Notes: generated from the letters alone by a model not told the origin. Numbered from the stretch's first letter, positions 41,187-49,528 are shown. The stretch is DNA of 52,683 bases from JBDRLV01 sp043812755 (GCA_043812755.1 JBDRLV010000032.1:1-52683); one strand, 5' to 3'. Made by a program: numbers and translations.

Positions 41187-42029
41187 ATGCAATACATGAT
41201 AAAAAAAGCAAATGGTGAGCTGGTACCTTTTGATGAACAAAAGGTTATCAACTGCATTAAGCGCTTGGGGGTAACTGATGAAATGGTTACAACTGTGCTT
41301 GCTTCTGTTAAAAAACAGCTTAAACAAAATATGCAGACGCGTAATATTTACGCAATTGTTCAAAAAGAACTCAAACGCCAAGTGCCTTGGGCTGCAGCGC
41401 GGTACAATCTTCGCGATGCAATCCTTCGCTTTGGTCCAGCTGGATTCAATTTTGAAAAATATGTTGCTTCAATCCTAACTGCCTATGGCTACAAAACTGA
41501 GTTGCCAACAGAACTCAAAGGCGCTTGTATCACACATGAAGTAGATGTGACCGCAGAAAAAGAAGGGCGCACTGCTTTTATTGAAGCAAAATTCCGCCAC
41601 GAATATTCAACACACATAAATGTTAAAGATGCACTTGCAACATGGGCGCGTTTTCTTGATCTTGTAGACGGCTCTAAAATCGACCTTTGCCCTCATTTTG
41701 ATGAGGCATGGATTGTTACAAATGCTCGCTTCAGCAACCAAGTATTGCAATATGGTCACTGTAAGAACATGGTCCTAATAGGCTGGAATCACCCTCGTGA
41801 GCGTACTTTTGCCCAAATGGTGGATCATGAGGCTCTATACCCCATAACCGTTGTCCATGACTTAAAACGCAATGAGCTAGAAATCTTTGCAAAATCAAAT
41901 ATCATGCTATGTAAAGAAATGGTAAATATGGATAATAGCGAGCTTAAAAAAATCACAGGATTACCTTTAAAGCGCATTGAATATATTAGCAAAGTTTGCT
42001 CTACTATTGTCACAGGTTCAGATATGTGA
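41187..42029 (+). CDS. ATP-cone domain fused to an Mrr-like PD-(D/E)xK nuclease
   Basis: Residues 1-90 match the ATP-cone regulatory domain of ribonucleotide reductases and NrdR (IKKANGELVPFDEQKV, VTDEMVTTVLASVKKQL, ARYNLRDAI). Residues 90-210 match an Mrr-type restriction endonuclease core: FEKYVASILTAYGY, then catalytic D120 and E133-x-K135 (HEVDV and FIEAKF). The last 70 residues are helical with an HhH-like region (LKKITGLPLKRIEYI). An ATP-sensing nuclease for foreign or damaged DNA is a reasonable inference. It is a lone gene without a methylase nearby. The start could be 41187 or 41196. Confidence 0.88.
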   Translation: MQYMIKKANGELVPFDEQKVINCIKRLGVTDEMVTTVLASVKKQLKQNMQTRNIYAIVQKELKRQVPWAAARYNLRDAILRFGPAGFNFEKYVASILTAYGYKTELPTELKGACITHEVDVTAEKEGRTAFIEAKFRHEYSTHINVKDALATWARFLDLVDGSKIDLCPHFDEAWIVTNARFSNQVLQYGHCKNMVLIGWNHPRERTFAQMVDHEALYPITVVHDLKRNELEIFAKSNIMLCKEMVNMDNSELKKITGLPLKRIEYISKVCSTIVTGSDM

Positions 42030-42059
42030 TATAAACTATGCATTAACATCAAAATATTT

Positions 42060-42182
42060 ATGGGAACAAGAAAAGCCACAAATGAAAAGTTTGCAAAAAA
42101 GCGAATAAAGCAACTTGCAAATAACAGAAAAAAGAAAGCTATAAGGTTTGCAAAAGCTGCAACAAAAACATCTGCAAAATAA
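42060..42182 (+). CDS. Small basic peptide (40 aa), tentative
   Basis: A short frame starting MGTRKATNEK and rich in Lys/Arg/Ala, with no Shine-Dalgarno sequence. It begins 31 bp after the ATP-cone nuclease gene and is followed directly by an intrinsic terminator. It resembles small ribosome- or nucleic-acid-associated peptides, but it may be noncoding. No homologue recognised. Confidence 0.4.
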   Translation: MGTRKATNEKFAKKRIKQLANNRKKKAIRFAKAATKTSAK

Positions 42183-42212
42183 AAACACTCCCTCGCACAG
42201 GGGGTGTTTTAT
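42182..42212 (+). terminator. Intrinsic terminator
   Basis: AAAACACTCCC pairs with GGGGGTGTTTT (one G-T wobble) and is followed by ATAATCC. It ends the nuclease transcription unit. Confidence 0.75.
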
Positions 42213-42222
42213 AATCCTAGAA

Positions 42223-42474
42223 TTACACTACTACTTCACCCCTTTTTTTCAATTCTTCATTTCGTTTTTCAAGGTCCTTTTTCATCTGCTCCAATTGTCC
42301 ACTGTTATATGTAACTTCACCTGATTTTGCCAGATCAATAGCACTTTCTAATCTGGATATCTCACTGATTAACTCCTCGCGCGACAATAAAGGCCCAGAT
42401 TGTATTTCATCTTTGGACATTGTTGGTTCAGATGTTCTTGCTCCAAAACCAAACATTTCTGAAAATTTTCTCAT
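42223..42474 (-). CDS. Small coiled-coil protein (83 aa), unknown
   Basis: Short hydrophilic protein: an N-terminal FGFGARTSEPTMS segment, then a Glu/Lys/Leu heptad region (REELISEISRLESAIDLAK and QLEQMKKDLEKRNEELKKR) predicted as coiled coil. No signal peptide. No family recognised. Confidence 0.65.
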   Translation of the reverse strand: MRKFSEMFGFGARTSEPTMSKDEIQSGPLLSREELISEISRLESAIDLAKSGEVTYNSGQLEQMKKDLEKRNEELKKRGEVVV

Positions 42475-42623
42475 AATAAATTGATAATTACTTATACTGA
42501 AAGATTACATTATGAAGAAATAAGGTGCAAACGGATCATACGCAACCTGAAGCTGTGGCTACCGAATTCGTCAAGATATGGGCGAGAGATGACAGGGCCG
42601 TCTCATGCAAACTTTCTGCCTGC
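42475..42623. other. Intergenic region with half palindrome
   Basis: No gene seen. Contains CTGTGGCTACCG (42553-42564), matching one arm of the CGGTAGCC repeats at 22529 and 51899. Confidence 0.5.
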
Positions 42624-43010
42624 TTATGCCAAAAAGCCCATGTAACCAAGATATAGACCCACAATTAACATCACAACTGAAGAAACCATCATTATTGAAT
42701 TATTTTTGTCAATCATTTTAATCCAAAACTTTATTGAACCTGGGAAAACAAAAAGCAAAACACCTTTAATAAGCACAAGCCAACAAAATATTGTTACAAC
42801 AATTCTCCAATCCCCTACCCACACATTATGAAACAACACAGCCATTGTACCCATTATCAGTGTCATGGCACCACCAAAAAGAATTAATGCACTATTTTGA
42901 GCCATTGATACTGCAGCGTTCTTGATTGCTTTAAAATTAACAAACATGCCAATTGATACAACAATCAAATATACACCAAGAAGTTTGGCAAGAAATATTG
43001 ATACATCCAT
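42624..43010 (-). CDS. Four-helix membrane protein (128 aa), unknown
   Basis: Four hydrophobic helices with a short charged loop (SIKFWIKMIDKNNS) between the third and fourth. No family recognised. ATG 43010 (MDVSIFL) is preferred. A longer frame from 43043 would start directly beside the terminator of the upstream gene (43044-43070). Confidence 0.7.
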   Translation of the reverse strand: MDVSIFLAKLLGVYLIVVSIGMFVNFKAIKNAAVSMAQNSALILFGGAMTLIMGTMAVLFHNVWVGDWRIVVTIFCWLVLIKGVLLFVFPGSIKFWIKMIDKNNSIMMVSSVVMLIVGLYLGYMGFLA

Positions 43011-43043
43011 ATAAATTGATTTTAATAATGAATTTCTAGACAA

Positions 43044-43070
43044 AACACCCCCAAGTGAGTTGGGGGTGTT
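43044..43070 (-). terminator. Terminator after the surface protein gene at 43081
   Basis: An 11-bp perfect stem, AACACCCCCAA / TTGGGGGTGTT, with a 5-nt loop, followed by TTGTC on the minus strand. Confidence 0.75.
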
Positions 43071-43080
43071 TATCTATATC

Positions 43081-44469
43081 TTAATTTGAACCTGCTACAC
43101 CTTCTGCAATTCCCATACGCGTCTTCATGCCAGATATATCCACTGTTTCTGCTGTACTTAAATCTGTGCCTTTAACATACCTTGAAAACGTTGTTGACTC
43201 AACATCGATTACATAGTCAGCCCAACTTGCTCCATACATTGCGATCGCAACTTCTTCGCTTGTAATCCATCGTAGAATGTATTTTGCTCCACCTTCTGGA
43301 TCATACTCTACTGCGTACACCTTTGGATCACTTTGAATCTTTAGAAGTACAACGCCTGGTTTAGGAACCATAGGTCCGCCAAGTGGCAATGTTGCAAGTG
43401 TTGCATCAGATACCCATACTACATTATCCCATGCATTTGACCATGTGAAGTATGATGTACCGCCCCAGAATGGTCGGCGTGTCATGTCGCTTGAAATGTA
43501 GTAAATCGTTGGGTAAGAAAATCCACGAACATACCATCCATCTTCAACAGTAGAAATTGATTCTATTTCTCCAGTAGCTGGTGATGGGCCAGTTGTTCCA
43601 GAACTTGGAGCAACTCGTCGATTTTCACTGTCTCGCGTTATTCCTGCGCTTGTATCAGCTTGTGTAGCTGCTTCTTCTGCAGCTGCTGCTGCTGCTTCAG
43701 CATCTCCAGCTGCAACCACTGTATATGAAGTTGTTGAAGATGCAAGAAGTCCTTTTCCACTGTCATGAGCATATGCAAAAAGCATTACTGATCCTGAAAG
43801 TGTTGAAGGAACTGTCCATGAATACGCGTTGTTTTTGTTTAAGTTTGTTCCAATCAATGTCTTTGTGATTCCTCCATCTGTTGAATAACTTAACTCAACT
43901 GTTGAAGTTCCTGAACCACCCAAAGCCCATGATATGTCGTATGCTGTTCCAGCTGTTAATGTTGCCCCGCTGGTTGGGGATGATAAAGAAATCGTTGGGG
44001 TTGTTGATGCAGATCCACCTCCACCGCCTCCACCGCCTCCACCACCTCCACCAAGGGGACAAACCGTTGATGAAGGAGTAATGACAATCGTTCTTTCTGT
44101 CCCTGTTCCTGTAATTGTCAATATTGAGGAAGTACCTGATATTACACAGCTACCATATCCACCATTATTTGAAAAAGTGTATCTATCAGCTGATGTGAAA
44201 ACGATTGTATCACTTGTACTTGTAATAACAACAGTAAATGCGCTGCCATCTAATGAAACAGAATCCGCTTCTGAACCTGTACTAATAACTATGCTCATAG
44301 AGTTGGCAAGAGTCATTGTAGTGGCTGTTGAAAAGACAGCATCGCCTGCGTTTGCGATAGAGGGAAGGACCAAGGCCGCTGCCAGGGCGCACATTAGTGC
44401 GCCCGTCAGCGTTGCCTTAACACTCCGACAAACCCCCCACGATCCTATGTTTTTTTCTAAGTAAGACAT
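43081..44469 (-). CDS. Exported S-layer-type protein with poly-Gly linker (462 aa)
   Basis: A signal peptide (about residues 15-42, ending SIANA) is followed by a Ser/Thr-rich domain, a linker of 13 consecutive glycines (coded at 44015-44053) and an Ig-like domain (SSPTSGATLTAGTAYDISW). Next comes an Ala/Glu-rich stretch, then a C-terminal domain with YFTWSNAWDNVVWVSDATL and YAVEYDPEGGAKYILRW. The last domain recurs in CPR surface proteins. The role is probably structural at the cell surface. It is separated by 42 bp from the other surface protein gene at 44512. Confidence 0.85.
   Translation of the reverse strand: MSYLEKNIGSWGVCRSVKATLTGALMCALAAALVLPSIANAGDAVFSTATTMTLANSMSIVISTGSEADSVSLDGSAFTVVITSTSDTIVFTSADRYTFSNNGGYGSCVISGTSSILTITGTGTERTIVITPSSTVCPLGGGGGGGGGGGGGSASTTPTISLSSPTSGATLTAGTAYDISWALGGSGTSTVELSYSTDGGITKTLIGTNLNKNNAYSWTVPSTLSGSVMLFAYAHDSGKGLLASSTTSYTVVAAGDAEAAAAAAEEAATQADTSAGITRDSENRRVAPSSGTTGPSPATGEIESISTVEDGWYVRGFSYPTIYYISSDMTRRPFWGGTSYFTWSNAWDNVVWVSDATLATLPLGGPMVPKPGVVLLKIQSDPKVYAVEYDPEGGAKYILRWITSEEVAIAMYGASWADYVIDVESTTFSRYVKGTDLSTAETVDISGMKTRMGIAEGVAGSN
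44015..44053 (-). repeat. 13-codon poly-Gly microsatellite
   Basis: Thirteen Gly codons (GGT/GGA/GGC/GGN) in the surface protein gene, seen as CCA/CCT/CCG triplets on the plus strand. Mixed codons argue against slippage alone. Confidence 0.85.
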
Positions 44470-44511
44470 GTTGATCGAGGTTAATTATTTGAATTATGAG
44501 GGGGTTGTTAA

Positions 44512-46119
44512 TTAAGGACCGCCTGTACATGTAATTGAACCACCTGATAGACCTGCGCCTGAAACAAACCAATCAGCACCATTTGAACGCAGTTCAACCC
44601 AATCACCTTCAGTCTCTGCACCAAATGCAAAAGTAATTGTATCTTCGTCAGCACAAGGTACCATTGTGCTATTTGCATCAATAATTCCGTTTATGATGTT
44701 AGATGAACCAGTTGTTACAATTACAACATCAGTAGTGGTCCATTTTTCATTAACAACGAAACGGTAAACTAATCCATCTGCTGGCGCAGGAAGTGTGTAT
44801 GTATCAGCATCATTAGCAGTATTTGTTATGTAGTATGTACTTCCAGTTTCAGCTACTGTAATTGCGGCTGTTGCATCATAAACTGTTGTAAGCTCATAGT
44901 AAGCAAGACTTCCTGACAAAGTTGTGTTTCCTGTGGCTGCAAGAGTTGTGAATGTTGCTGCGCCTGGTGTTGCACCTCCGATTGTAACCGCATCAGCTGT
45001 ACCACCATTAATATCTACTGTTGTTACAGTACCAAGGTCTGTCCATGTACCTGTTAGAGCACCACCGCCTGTAGCATTCAATGTTGTGAATGTGGCTGCT
45101 GCTGGTGTTGTTCCTCCAATAACACCGTCAAAAGTTGTAACTGCAAATGTAATTGTATCTGGATCACTTCCTGTAATAGTTACATTTGCTCCGTCAACAA
45201 GAAGTAATGTATCACTTGATCCATCAGCTTCAGCAGTTGTACCATTTGAAGGGTCAATGTTTTGGAAAATAGCACCTACATCTGAAGTAAGAGCGACTGT
45301 TCCAGTGCTATCAGGGAATGTGATTATATTATCACCAGTTGGGTCCGTAATTGTAAATACAGTTTCATTTGCATTATCAGTAGCACCCTCAAAAATCAAT
45401 GCATATGTCTGTGCGGTTACATTTCTAATTTCAGCATTTATAGTTAAATCATCTGTTGCAGCGCTTCCAATTACTGTGTCCCCATTTGCAGTCAATGTTC
45501 CTGAAAGTGTTGCTGCTGCCATTGTTGTTGCACCTGTAACATCGAGTGTTGTACCAACGGTTAAAGCACCTGTTACACCTGCGCTATTAAGAGTTGCTGC
45601 TCCACTTGATGACAATGTTGTAAATGCACCAGCTGCAGGAGTTGCTCCTCCAATTGCAGCAGCATCAATGGTTCCACCGTTAATATCTACTGTTGTAACA
45701 GTTCCAAGGTCTGTCCATGTGCCTGTAAGTGCACCGCCGCCTGATGCTGTAAGAGCACCTGTTGCACCAAGTGTTGTAAATGCACCTGTCAAAGGTGTTG
45801 TTAAACCAATCGCTGTATTGTCTATTGTACCAGCATTAATATCAGCTGTTGTTGCTACAAGGCTTGCAAGTGTTGCTACTCCTGTAACACCTAGAGTTCC
45901 ACCTACTGTTGCGTTTGTAGTTACAGCAAGTGTGCTTCCTGCTGTTACAGCACCTGTGAGTGTAGAAGTGCTTGTTACCGCCAAGGTGCCTTCTGTCACT
46001 ATGTTTGCGCTGATCGTTGTTGCTGCCAGCGCGTTACCAGCAAAAGCGAAGATCGTCAACGACGCGATTGATATCGCGACGATCCACATTTCTGCTGTTC
46101 GTCGAAGTGTTTGTTGCAT
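44512..46119 (-). CDS. Exported repetitive beta-strand surface protein (535 aa)
   Basis: A signal peptide (about residues 12-33, ending ALAA) precedes a Thr/Gly/Ala-rich body of short beta repeats. The main unit, GALTGTWTDLGTVTTVDINGG followed by IGGATPAAGAFTTL, occurs at least twice in full, with partial units between. It resembles phage tail-fibre or autotransporter-like beta repeats. The C-terminal about 130 residues differ (TYTLPAPADGLVYRFVVNEK, WVELRSNGADWFVSGAG) and end with a Cys-containing tail. The role is probably an adhesin or S-layer component. It is first of a surface-protein pair with 43081-44469. Confidence 0.83.
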   Translation of the reverse strand: MQQTLRRTAEMWIVAISIASLTIFAFAGNALAATTISANIVTEGTLAVTSTSTLTGAVTAGSTLAVTTNATVGGTLGVTGVATLASLVATTADINAGTIDNTAIGLTTPLTGAFTTLGATGALTASGGGALTGTWTDLGTVTTVDINGGTIDAAAIGGATPAAGAFTTLSSSGAATLNSAGVTGALTVGTTLDVTGATTMAAATLSGTLTANGDTVIGSAATDDLTINAEIRNVTAQTYALIFEGATDNANETVFTITDPTGDNIITFPDSTGTVALTSDVGAIFQNIDPSNGTTAEADGSSDTLLLVDGANVTITGSDPDTITFAVTTFDGVIGGTTPAAATFTTLNATGGGALTGTWTDLGTVTTVDINGGTADAVTIGGATPGAATFTTLAATGNTTLSGSLAYYELTTVYDATAAITVAETGSTYYITNTANDADTYTLPAPADGLVYRFVVNEKWTTTDVVIVTTGSSNIINGIIDANSTMVPCADEDTITFAFGAETEGDWVELRSNGADWFVSGAGLSGGSITCTGGP

Positions 46120-46162
46120 AATATAAATATGAATTAAAAGAAATTATTAAATTAATTAAAGT

Positions 46163-46194
46163 GTTAACCTCGTTAACTTGATTCAATTATAGCA
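46163..46194 (-). promoter_or_regulatory. Promoter and palindrome upstream of the surface-protein operon
   Basis: An extended -10, TGCTATAAT (TATAAT at 46191-46186, TG at 46194-46193), has no good -35. The predicted start site lies over GTTAAC-CTC-GTTAAC (46163-46177), a candidate operator. The rest of the 46120-46338 gap shows no gene. Confidence 0.45.
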
Positions 46195-46338
46195 AATTCT
46201 AAGGATTTTGTACGCAATTATTATGTGGATAAGTAAATGCTAAGTAATCCACAGAAAAATTGACAGAAAAAATTTTTAGTAAGGAAAAAAACTTGACTAA
46301 AACCTTTATTTTCCTTAATGTTTAAGCACATATTCTTT

Positions 46339-47184
46339 ATGAAAGAAAAAAATACAAAAAAAATTGCACTTGTTGGCGAAGGCGGAGGAACCCGTAATTC
46401 CTTTGCTTCAGGCGTTATGATTGGCACAGAAATTTTTCCTGAAAAGTTTTCCACATGTTTTGGTGTGTCTTCAGCATTCGGAAATTTTGCATATTTTGTA
46501 AGTTGCCAAAGAGAATTTGCCCTGTCTCTTTGGACAAGCGAGCTGACTTCGCGAGATGTTTTTTCTTGGTCTAGACTTGCCAGTTTGAAGCGCCCAGCTG
46601 ACATTGACCACTTGGTTGACAAAGCATGCGCATCACTGGATCGTAAAGCAGTTGTGAACTCAAAAACTCGGTTGGTCGGGGTTGTGGCTCGTCTTGTTGA
46701 TGGCCAGACTCTTTATGTTGATGCCACTGAAAAAAACATTGACAGCTTATTCAAAGCAACATGCGCTCTACCTATTCTTGCCAAACCTATTAAGTTCGCA
46801 AACGGATTTTGCGTTGATGGAGGGCTTACTGATCCTCTGCCTGTTGTTGAAGCATATAGGCAAGGGTTTAGAAAAATGCTTGTTATTAGAAACAAGCATT
46901 ATGTTGACCCATATGAAAAGTTTGATACTCCAATTGTAAAGATACTCAGAAGAAGCCCGCAATACGCAAAGGCAATTAAACAAAGAATCGAAAAACACGC
47001 AAAAACCCTTGCTTTTCTTAAAAACCCACCAAATGATCTTGAAATGCTGATAATTGCTCCACAAACAGAACTCCCTTGCGGAAGATTTGATAAATCAGTT
47101 GAAAAAGTCACAAAAGCCTTTGAAATTGGGGTTGAACAAGGCAAGCAGATGAAAGAGCAGGTAGATTTGTTTCTTTCTAATTAA
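46339..47184 (+). CDS. Patatin-like phospholipase
   Basis: A serine lipid acyl hydrolase of the patatin/RssA type. The oxyanion-hole glycines are GEGGGTRNSFASG near the N-terminus, and the nucleophile elbow reads CFGVSSAFG. This is GxSxA rather than the usual GxSxG. The catalytic Asp is in the DGGLTDPLP motif. 281 residues from MKEKNTKKIALV. A start at 46318 is also possible; no Shine-Dalgarno sequence decides it. Plus-strand single gene with its own terminator. Confidence 0.9.
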   Translation: MKEKNTKKIALVGEGGGTRNSFASGVMIGTEIFPEKFSTCFGVSSAFGNFAYFVSCQREFALSLWTSELTSRDVFSWSRLASLKRPADIDHLVDKACASLDRKAVVNSKTRLVGVVARLVDGQTLYVDATEKNIDSLFKATCALPILAKPIKFANGFCVDGGLTDPLPVVEAYRQGFRKMLVIRNKHYVDPYEKFDTPIVKILRRSPQYAKAIKQRIEKHAKTLAFLKNPPNDLEMLIIAPQTELPCGRFDKSVEKVTKAFEIGVEQGKQMKEQVDLFLSN

Positions 47185-47206
47185 TGAAAATTGAACAATA
47201 TCAACC

Positions 47207-47236
47207 TAAAACCCGCTAATTTACGCGGGTTTTTTA
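47207..47236 (+). terminator. Terminator of the patatin gene
   Basis: ACCCGC and GCGGGT pair across an 8-nt loop and are followed by TTTTTT. Confidence 0.75.
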
Positions 47237-47289
47237 ATGTTATTCTTGTCCGCCTGAGGGGTTCTCGGTACTGCCTTAATGTTAATTGA

Positions 47290-47330
47290 GGTTCCCGGTC
47301 TTGTCTAAAAGTCCATAAAGACCGGGAACC
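47290..47330. repeat. 13-bp inverted repeat hairpin
   Basis: Perfect arms GGTTCCCGGTCTT (47290-47302) and AAGACCGGGAACC (47318-47330) with a 15-nt loop. It lies between the patatin terminator and the GGACGC array; role unknown. Confidence 0.75.
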
Positions 47331-47350
47331 ATAACGTGCGCACGAAACAC

Positions 47351-47444
47351 CGGACGCCATAAATGGCAATCACCGGACGCCATAAATGGCAATCACCGGA
47401 CGCCATAAATGGCAATCACCGGACGCCATAAATGGCGTCCCTAC
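47351..47444. repeat. Tandem CGGACGCCATAAATGGC array (4 units) abutting the slipin stop codon
   Basis: Three 23-bp units (47351, 47374 and 47397) and one terminal 25-bp unit (47420-47444) ending GGCGTCCCTAC. The unit holds the hairpin GCCAT-AA-ATGGC. The slipin stop codon begins at the next base. Related to the array at 25587-25659, with C for G changes that keep the stem paired. Confidence 0.88.
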
Positions 47445-48209
47445 TTAGGCGTTCTTTTTGGCCATGTCTCCTATTGCCTCAAATGCTCGCAAAACCTCCA
47501 AAGGAATTGCAAAAACTACTGTATTTGATTGGTCAGAGCTTAAATCATTCAAAGTATTCAAAGTACGCAAATGTAAAGCACCGTTTGACTCTGAAAGCAT
47601 CTTGGCAGCTTTACTGAGATTTGTAGCAGCTTGCACTTCCCCCTCAGCTTTAATAACCACAGCACGACGCTCGCGTTCTGCCTCTGCCTGCTTTCCAATC
47701 ACGCGCTTCATATCCTCTGGCAACAAAACGTCTTTTAACTCAACATTATCAACTTGAATACCCCATGGGTCTGTAAGTTTATCTACAATCTCCTTAATTT
47801 TTGCACTTGCAGCCTCTCGTTCTCCCAAAAGCTCATCAAGTGTAAGCTCTCCAACAACATTTCGCATTGTTGTTTGAGCAAGCTGGCTAACAGCATATCT
47901 GAAGTTTTCAACTTCAATTACAGCTTTTGATGCATCTTTTACCTTGTAATAAATAACAGCATTGATTTGTGTTGAGATATTATCGCGAGTAATTGCCTCT
48001 TGATTTGGTACATCCACTGCTTTAACGCGAATATCCACCTTTACCATTGACTCAATGATAGGAAGAATAATGCGCCAGCCTGGGTTCTTAATCCCAACAA
48101 ATTTACCGAGTCTAAATTTGACTCCTCTTTGATATTGATTGACCTGACGAATGGAAATCAACAAAATAACAATGATTATTGGTATTATGACTCCAAAGTA
48201 TGAATCCAT
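47445..48209 (-). CDS. SPFH-domain slipin/stomatin-like protein
   Basis: Membrane-microdomain scaffold of the band-7 family. N-terminal hairpin membrane helix (about residues 6-22), then the SPFH domain (VKFRLGKFVGIKNPGWRI, AVDVPNQEAITRDNI, QTTMRNVVGELTLDELL) and a C-terminal coiled coil (EAERERRAVVIKAEGEVQAA). 254 residues, typical of bacterial slipins. No NfeD partner gene is next to it. Upstream 48210-48308 has no gene. Confidence 0.93.
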   Translation of the reverse strand: MDSYFGVIIPIIIVILLISIRQVNQYQRGVKFRLGKFVGIKNPGWRIILPIIESMVKVDIRVKAVDVPNQEAITRDNISTQINAVIYYKVKDASKAVIEVENFRYAVSQLAQTTMRNVVGELTLDELLGEREAASAKIKEIVDKLTDPWGIQVDNVELKDVLLPEDMKRVIGKQAEAERERRAVVIKAEGEVQAATNLSKAAKMLSESNGALHLRTLNTLNDLSSDQSNTVVFAIPLEVLRAFEAIGDMAKKNA

Positions 48210-48308
48210 ATTTATATATTATTAAATTAATCCAAGTAAATACCTTGGCTTATATTTAGTTTATCACAAACACTCAAAACAAAGTCAACAGTGCCTGTGT
48301 GTAACCTT

Positions 48309-48337
48309 TTGACACATCAAGCTCTCGCACCTACAAT
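48309..48337 (+). promoter_or_regulatory. Promoter of the PRPP synthetase gene
   Basis: Perfect -35 TTGACA (48309-48314), 17-bp spacer, -10 TACAAT (48332-48337). GGGAGG at 48365-48370 is the ribosome binding site for the GTG at 48376. Confidence 0.65.
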
Positions 48338-48375
48338 GCACTCATCCGACTCCTCAAATCAAATGGGAGGTGTTT

Positions 48376-49488
48376 GTGAAAGGTCCTTTTAATCGACATG
48401 GTGGATTAACTCTGGTACCAACTCCTTGGTTTTTGCAGCAAGCACAGACAGTTCAAAAAATCTTGTCTGACCCAGATTCATTCACAAAAGAATTCCACAC
48501 AGATGTGGACATTGTAGAGCCGTATTATGGCGGATATGCAAGTGGAGAACCCAACCTGGAAATGACCAAAGAACATGTTGGTGGCCATGACGTAATGGTT
48601 ATTACAAGTGGACCTGGTGATTACAAAATGCAAGGACAGTTGTACCAAACACTGGATTACCTTGCAGGGCACCGTGCAGCACGCATAAGTGTTGTAACTT
48701 CCTACTTCCCTTGCGGGCGCACTGACAAAGATGAAGGTGGAAAAAAATTCGCTGCTCCGCACTTTATTGTGCGCATGATGCAAACCGCTGCCAATGGCAA
48801 GCTGGACCGCATCATCAGCGTTGATCTTCACTCTGCCCAAGTTGTTGTTGCAGGAAATGCTGGGTTTGTCACATAAGTTTCCCTTCTAAGAAGACTTCTT
48901 GATCGCGTGATTGCGGACGCTCTACGCGAGCATCCAGACAAAAAGATCTTTCTTGTGTTTCCTGATGACAATGCAGCAAAACGCGCTGAAGGCCCACCTG
49001 ACGATAACCCAGAAGACCCGAGTGGCGCCATTGCATTTGTTTCTCGCAAATACGATCTTGATATGCCCTTTGTGTACTGCACAAAGCGTCGCATTTCAAG
49101 CCGTTCCTCAAAAACCATGCAGGTTTTGGGCGACCCAGACCTGTTGGCGCAGATGCCAGGCAACATGGTTATTGAAGTTGATGACGAACTTGCCACTGGT
49201 GGAACGCTTGACGCATCATGCAAAATACTCAAGGAAAAATTTGGGGCAGCGGTTGCATGGTCAATTGTTACCCACCCTGTTCTTTGCGGGTCATCGCATG
49301 AATTGCTCTCTGGTGCAAATTGTGCCATTGATCGAGTGTACTGCTCTGACACCATACCGTTTGAGCATCGTCCAGAGTTTTATCCGATGATTGAATCTGG
49401 ATTTTTGCGAGTTGATTCCTGGCTGGACGACTTAGCAAAAATCTGCTACTTCAACCACTGGAATGAAAACATCCGCGAACTTCGCTAA
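48376..49488 (+). pseudogene. prs: Ribose-phosphate pyrophosphokinase split by an in-frame TAA
   Basis: Would make PRPP from ribose-5-phosphate and ATP. The first half (to the TAA at 48874-48876) has the N-terminal phosphoribosyltransferase-like domain with SYFPCGRTDKDEGGKKF and VDLHSAQ, which matches the family VDLHSxQ site. The second half, in the same reading frame, carries the PRPP loop VIEVDDELATGGTL and ends normally. If the stop were read through, the product would be about 370 aa, family-like. The downstream part could start at a GTG at 48907 but has no ribosome binding site. The GTG start at 48376 is set by GGGAGG 5 nt upstream. The stop could be a recent mutation, a sequencing error or a genuine split. 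Confidence 0.85.
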
Positions 49489-49493
49489 ACTCA

Positions 49494-49519
49494 AACCGCC
49501 CCTCTCTGGCGGTTTTTTT
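49494..49519 (+). terminator. Terminator of the PRPP synthetase gene
   Basis: AACCGCC pairs with GGCGGTT and is followed by seven T. Confidence 0.8.
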
Positions 49520-49528
49520 ATGGGGTTA

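Noticed and set aside
43934..46126. Long plus-strand frames opposite the surface protein genes
   Set aside because: They are Val/Pro/Ala-rich antisense shadows of low-complexity repeats; the minus-strand frames have signal peptides and domain structure.
47351..47444. Tandem 23-bp array as a CRISPR
   Set aside because: Same reason: no spacers; each unit is a small hairpin.
48870..48910. Alternative genetic code or programmed readthrough at TAA
   Set aside because: CPR code changes known to me concern TGA, and other genes here end normally at TAA. Nothing in the sequence supports recoding.
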